NCBI GenBank assembly: GCA_031763025.1
Contig: JASSKH010000007.1
Span: 12,010,454-12,074,453, forward strand
DNA length: 64,000 bases
Direction of reading: 5' to 3'
Source: Macrocystis pyrifera
Lineage: Eukaryota > Sar > Phaeophyceae > Laminariales > Laminariaceae
Position 1 is the stretch's first letter. Every line of letters begins with the position of its first letter. The position numbers and the translations under genes are program-made. The notes below the pieces were generated by a model that was given only the letters and a program-made list of their open reading frames with translations, was not told where the DNA came from and did not search any database. Positions 63,786 through 64,000 of this stretch are shown one piece after another.

Positions 63786-64000
63786 CTCACACTGTATTTG
63801 GTGCTCGACTAGTCATAGACGATCTACAGCTTTCTTCAGTATATATTCATTGCCGCAAATCCCCCACCCGCACAAACGGCAAAATCGCCAACGCGTGGAA
63901 TCTTACTTTAAAATTCCAGTGACTCACTGCCTTAAAGCTTGTAAACAGCAGGCGGAAGCTTCTAATGTTGTTGGTGACCTTTGCCGGAAAGGGTGCTGAC

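Overview
This window looks like eukaryotic nuclear DNA, most likely from a stramenopile and perhaps a brown alga. That assignment is inference. It rests on spliced genes with GTGAGT donors, many CAG/CTG triplet tracts, and a dense mix of Ty3/gypsy, Ngaro-type, LINE, SINE and MITE sequences. There are no operons. Only two host genes are recognised with confidence: the first exon of a sugar/inositol-type MFS transporter (1864-2501, minus) and a complete three-exon TRIC/UPF0126-type membrane protein (44165-46139, minus). Two further minus-strand pieces (9449-9917 and 57116-57447) are weak host candidates.

Layout. 1-3.9 kb: a PIF/Harbinger-like MITE and the transporter exon. 3.95-9.26 kb: a diverged tandem duplication rich in CAG tracts; copy A holds a tRNA-headed SINE that is absent from copy B, so the empty site is preserved. 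9.93-21.59 kb: a full-length minus-strand Ty3/gypsy element with 278-bp LTRs differing at one base and a 4-bp target duplication, coding gag, a NADAR domain fused in front of the aspartic protease, RT, RNase H, a linker of 42-residue repeats, integrase and a chromodomain. 21.6-26 kb: foldback elements, including a 2-kb non-coding element packed with TAACA/TGTTA motifs, and two copies of a 110-bp MITE. 26.6-30.9 kb: a plus-strand LINE of the restriction-like-endonuclease group with a RING-like zinc finger. 31-38 kb: relics, namely a copia-type gag, the 3' end of a second gypsy element with a 93-bp minisatellite, and tandem tRNA-like repeats. 38.3-43.1 kb: a long inverted repeat made of two copies of one LINE 3' end. 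44.2-46.1 kb: the TRIC gene. 46.5-47.4 kb: a second SINE copy and a second PIF-like MITE. 50.3-56.4 kb: a Ngaro/PAT-type tyrosine-recombinase retrotransposon with split direct repeats. 58.6-61.8 kb: a third LINE copy interrupted by a deleted LTR element and containing long poly-C runs. 62.4-63.8 kb: a decayed relative of the gypsy element.

How the parts relate. Mobile elements make up most of the window and are nested in one another: a MITE inside the TAACA element, a MITE inside a TRIC intron, an LTR element inside a LINE, and a SINE inside a tandem duplication. The most unusual item is the gypsy element: a NADAR domain, a family that acts on ADP-ribose or N-glycosidic bonds, lies in the same reading frame as its gag and protease.
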